The position numbers were made by a program, and so were the translations under genes. Below, piece by piece: positions 62,991-64,000 of a stretch of DNA of 64,000 nucleotides (position 1 is its first letter; each line of letters opens with the position of its first letter). The notes under the pieces were generated by a model. That model was not told where the DNA came from. It did no database searches and was given only the letters and a program-made list of their open reading frames with translations. The DNA is from Crocinitomicaceae bacterium (GTDB lineage: Bacteria; Bacteroidota; Bacteroidia; Flavobacteriales_G; Salibacteraceae), in assembly GCA_002707155.1 (NCBI GenBank), contig PAME01000002.1:62001-126000 (forward strand), given 5' to 3'.

Positions 62991-63482
62991 GCGTACTTAT
63001 TTTGAGCGCGAATAAAGAAAACCTTTTCCTTATTTCTTGCCATAATTGTTACAAAGACGTTAAGTACAACTAACACGCTTGGTGCATTTTAGAACACTCA
63101 ACTGCCAAATTTGTTTCAGATCCTTCTTATAAGAAAAGCAGGCTTAAACTGTTTAGCAAAAACACAATCAAAACGTATTAAGAATGAACGATTTAACTAT
63201 TATCTTGTCCTGTAAGTATGGTAAACAAAAGACAAAAAGTAAGAGTATATTTAAAAAAGCTAGGAGTTGTAATCGCTAGCGTAACTGTAATTTCCATTTT
63301 CTTTTTGCTGGCCTTCTAATTTTAGGAACTAAATATCTATTGATTACAAGCCCTCAATTTTCCTTTTCCTAGTCTAAATGGTGTCCCAAAAAATTTATTT
63401 AGCAAATTATTAAAGGTCTATAAGTTATACCCAATCGTAGGTATTGCTAAATTGAGGAATGCAATGCACATTTGCACCTGTA
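62991..63482. other. ~490-bp gap before feoA
   Basis: A/T-rich DNA between the YedE start and feoA. It holds one possible 33-codon ORF (63218-63319). I find no tRNA, no convincing terminator and no clear Fur or DtxR-type operator. The feoAB promoter should lie in the last ~150 bp, but no TAnnTTTG match there is convincing. Confidence 0.5.
63218..63319 (+). CDS. possible 33-residue single-helix membrane peptide
   Basis: ATG 63218 to TAA 63317. The N-terminal third is basic (NKRQKVRVYLKKLG), followed by one hydrophobic helix (VVIASVTVISIFFLLAF) reaching the C-terminus. The positive-inside topology is sensible for a small membrane protein. No homology claim can be made at this length; it may be chance. 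Confidence 0.3.
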   Translation: MVNKRQKVRVYLKKLGVVIASVTVISIFFLLAF

Positions 63483-63704
63483 ATGATTTTAACCGAAGCG
63501 CCTTTTGGCAGACACCTCATTTTAACTCAAGTGCTAGATGCTGATCTAGAAATTAAGTTATTGGAATTAGGCTTTGATACACAAACCAAATTCAGCGTGC
63601 TGCGTCAAGCTCCCTTTAATGGACCATTAACGCTTAGAAACGAAAAAACTCAAATCATTTTACGAGGTGAAGATGCCCAGATGATTGAAGTTTCAATAGT
63701 CTAG
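63483..63704 (+). CDS. feoA: ferrous iron transport protein A
   Basis: A 73-residue SH3-like FeoA (MILTEAPFGRHLILTQV, then LLELGFDTQTKFSVLRQAPF, ending IILRGEDAQMIEV). FeoA supports the FeoB channel on its cytosolic side. The in-frame ATG at 63459 would add eight residues ahead of the family start; 63483 fits better. feoB begins 3 bp after its stop. Confidence 0.88.
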   Translation: MILTEAPFGRHLILTQVLDADLEIKLLELGFDTQTKFSVLRQAPFNGPLTLRNEKTQIILRGEDAQMIEVSIV

Positions 63705-63707
63705 CCC

Positions 63708-64000
63708 ATGGAAGTTGTTTTAACAGGAAACCCCAATTGTGGCAAAACTTCATTGTTCAATCGATTGACTGGATTGAATCAACAAGTAGGAAACTATCCT
63801 GGAATTACGGTTAGCAAGAAAGTAGGATCAATTGCAATTGGAAGCAGGCAAAGTAAGATAAATGACCTTCCTGGAATTTACAGTTTGTATGCTGGTAGCG
63901 AAGATGAAGTTATCGCAGTAAATGCATTATTGGATTTCCAAAAGCAAGAAAAACCACCGCTTACGCTGTGTATGGTCGACATACAAAACCCGCATAAGAA
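63708..64000 (+). CDS. feoB: ferrous iron transporter FeoB, N-terminal part only
   Basis: 97 codons of FeoB are in the window before the right edge. They cover the G-domain: G1 GNPNCGKTSLFNRLTG (residues 7-22), the switch region VGNYPGITVSKKVG, and G3 DLPGIYSL. FeoB imports Fe2+ across the inner membrane. The frame is open to the end of the window. Confidence 0.93.
   Translation, partial: MEVVLTGNPNCGKTSLFNRLTGLNQQVGNYPGITVSKKVGSIAIGSRQSKINDLPGIYSLYAGSEDEVIAVNALLDFQKQEKPPLTLCMVDIQNPHK

Overview
The window looks like a chromosomal segment of a Bacteroidota bacterium, most likely order Flavobacteriales. The evidence is low G+C, a T9SS C-terminal sorting domain, lipoprotein and DUF families typical of that phylum (DUF2480, DUF5522, DUF5723, DUF6503), the large ~640-residue IspG, and several TAnnTTTG-type -7 promoter boxes. 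I see no phage, IS transposase, rRNA operon or CRISPR array. Most of it is ordinary housekeeping DNA, but it carries several broken genes and several families of intergenic palindromic repeats.

Layout. 1-3.1 kb: the end of a MORN-like repeat protein, then DUF547, a carboxymuconolactone-decarboxylase-like protein and the radical SAM protein ArsS (arsenosugar synthesis). 3.1-7.1 kb: a cysteine-motif lipoprotein, tRNA-Arg(CCT), metG, and an LD-carboxypeptidase gene interrupted by an in-frame TAG. 7.1-15.1 kb: a divergent FecR-like/TPR protein and CHASE2 protein, ispG, an SDR-like protein, a T9SS cargo protein, an isochorismatase-like hydrolase, a CDF metal exporter and a tiny Cys/Lys-rich protein. 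15-24 kb: an AsmA-like protein, DsrE-like protein, pseudouridine synthase, secA, rnhB. 24-34.5 kb: a probable envelope operon of a beta-propeller protein, lipoprotein, DUF5723 barrel and a 1,449-residue secreted TPR-CHAT caspase-like protein, then yraN. 34.5-38.9 kb: DUF5522, hutU, a HAD phosphatase, DUF6503 lipoprotein, trmL. 38.9-44.3 kb: a hybrid histidine kinase facing a frameshifted LytTR response regulator, then a di-haem cytochrome whose signal-bearing N-terminus is cut off by an in-frame TGA, and a DoxX-like membrane protein. 44.3-52.7 kb: pheT, an OpuAC-type binding protein, a secreted orphan flanked by related inverted sites, an EamA transporter, DUF502, MmcQ/YjbR, an NtrY-like kinase and small secreted proteins.

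52.8-60.5 kb is the SUF Fe-S assembly operon on the minus strand, read in the order sufA-like, sufB, KOW-like protein, sufC, sufD, sufS, [broken GxxExxY gene], sufE, DUF59 protein, DUF2480. Nearly every gap in it holds a palindromic repeat. 60.7-64 kb: a second cysteine-motif lipoprotein, a YeeE/YedE pair (sulfur import) and feoA-feoB (ferrous iron import). SUF assembly, sulfur import and iron import thus lie within about 12 kb.

The best candidate for something undescribed is the CTGCG repeat family in the suf operon. One copy is an 89-bp inverted-repeat element with no gene. Another has the same ends but encloses a GxxExxY-family protein with a PD-(D/E)XK-like nuclease signature, as an autonomous element and its non-autonomous derivative would look. 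A second candidate is the orphan gene module at 47.7-48.4 kb with matching inverted end sites. At least four genes carry a single lesion (three in-frame stops, one homopolymer frameshift), so either real gene decay or sequencing error is present. Everything here is read by eye; no database search was run.
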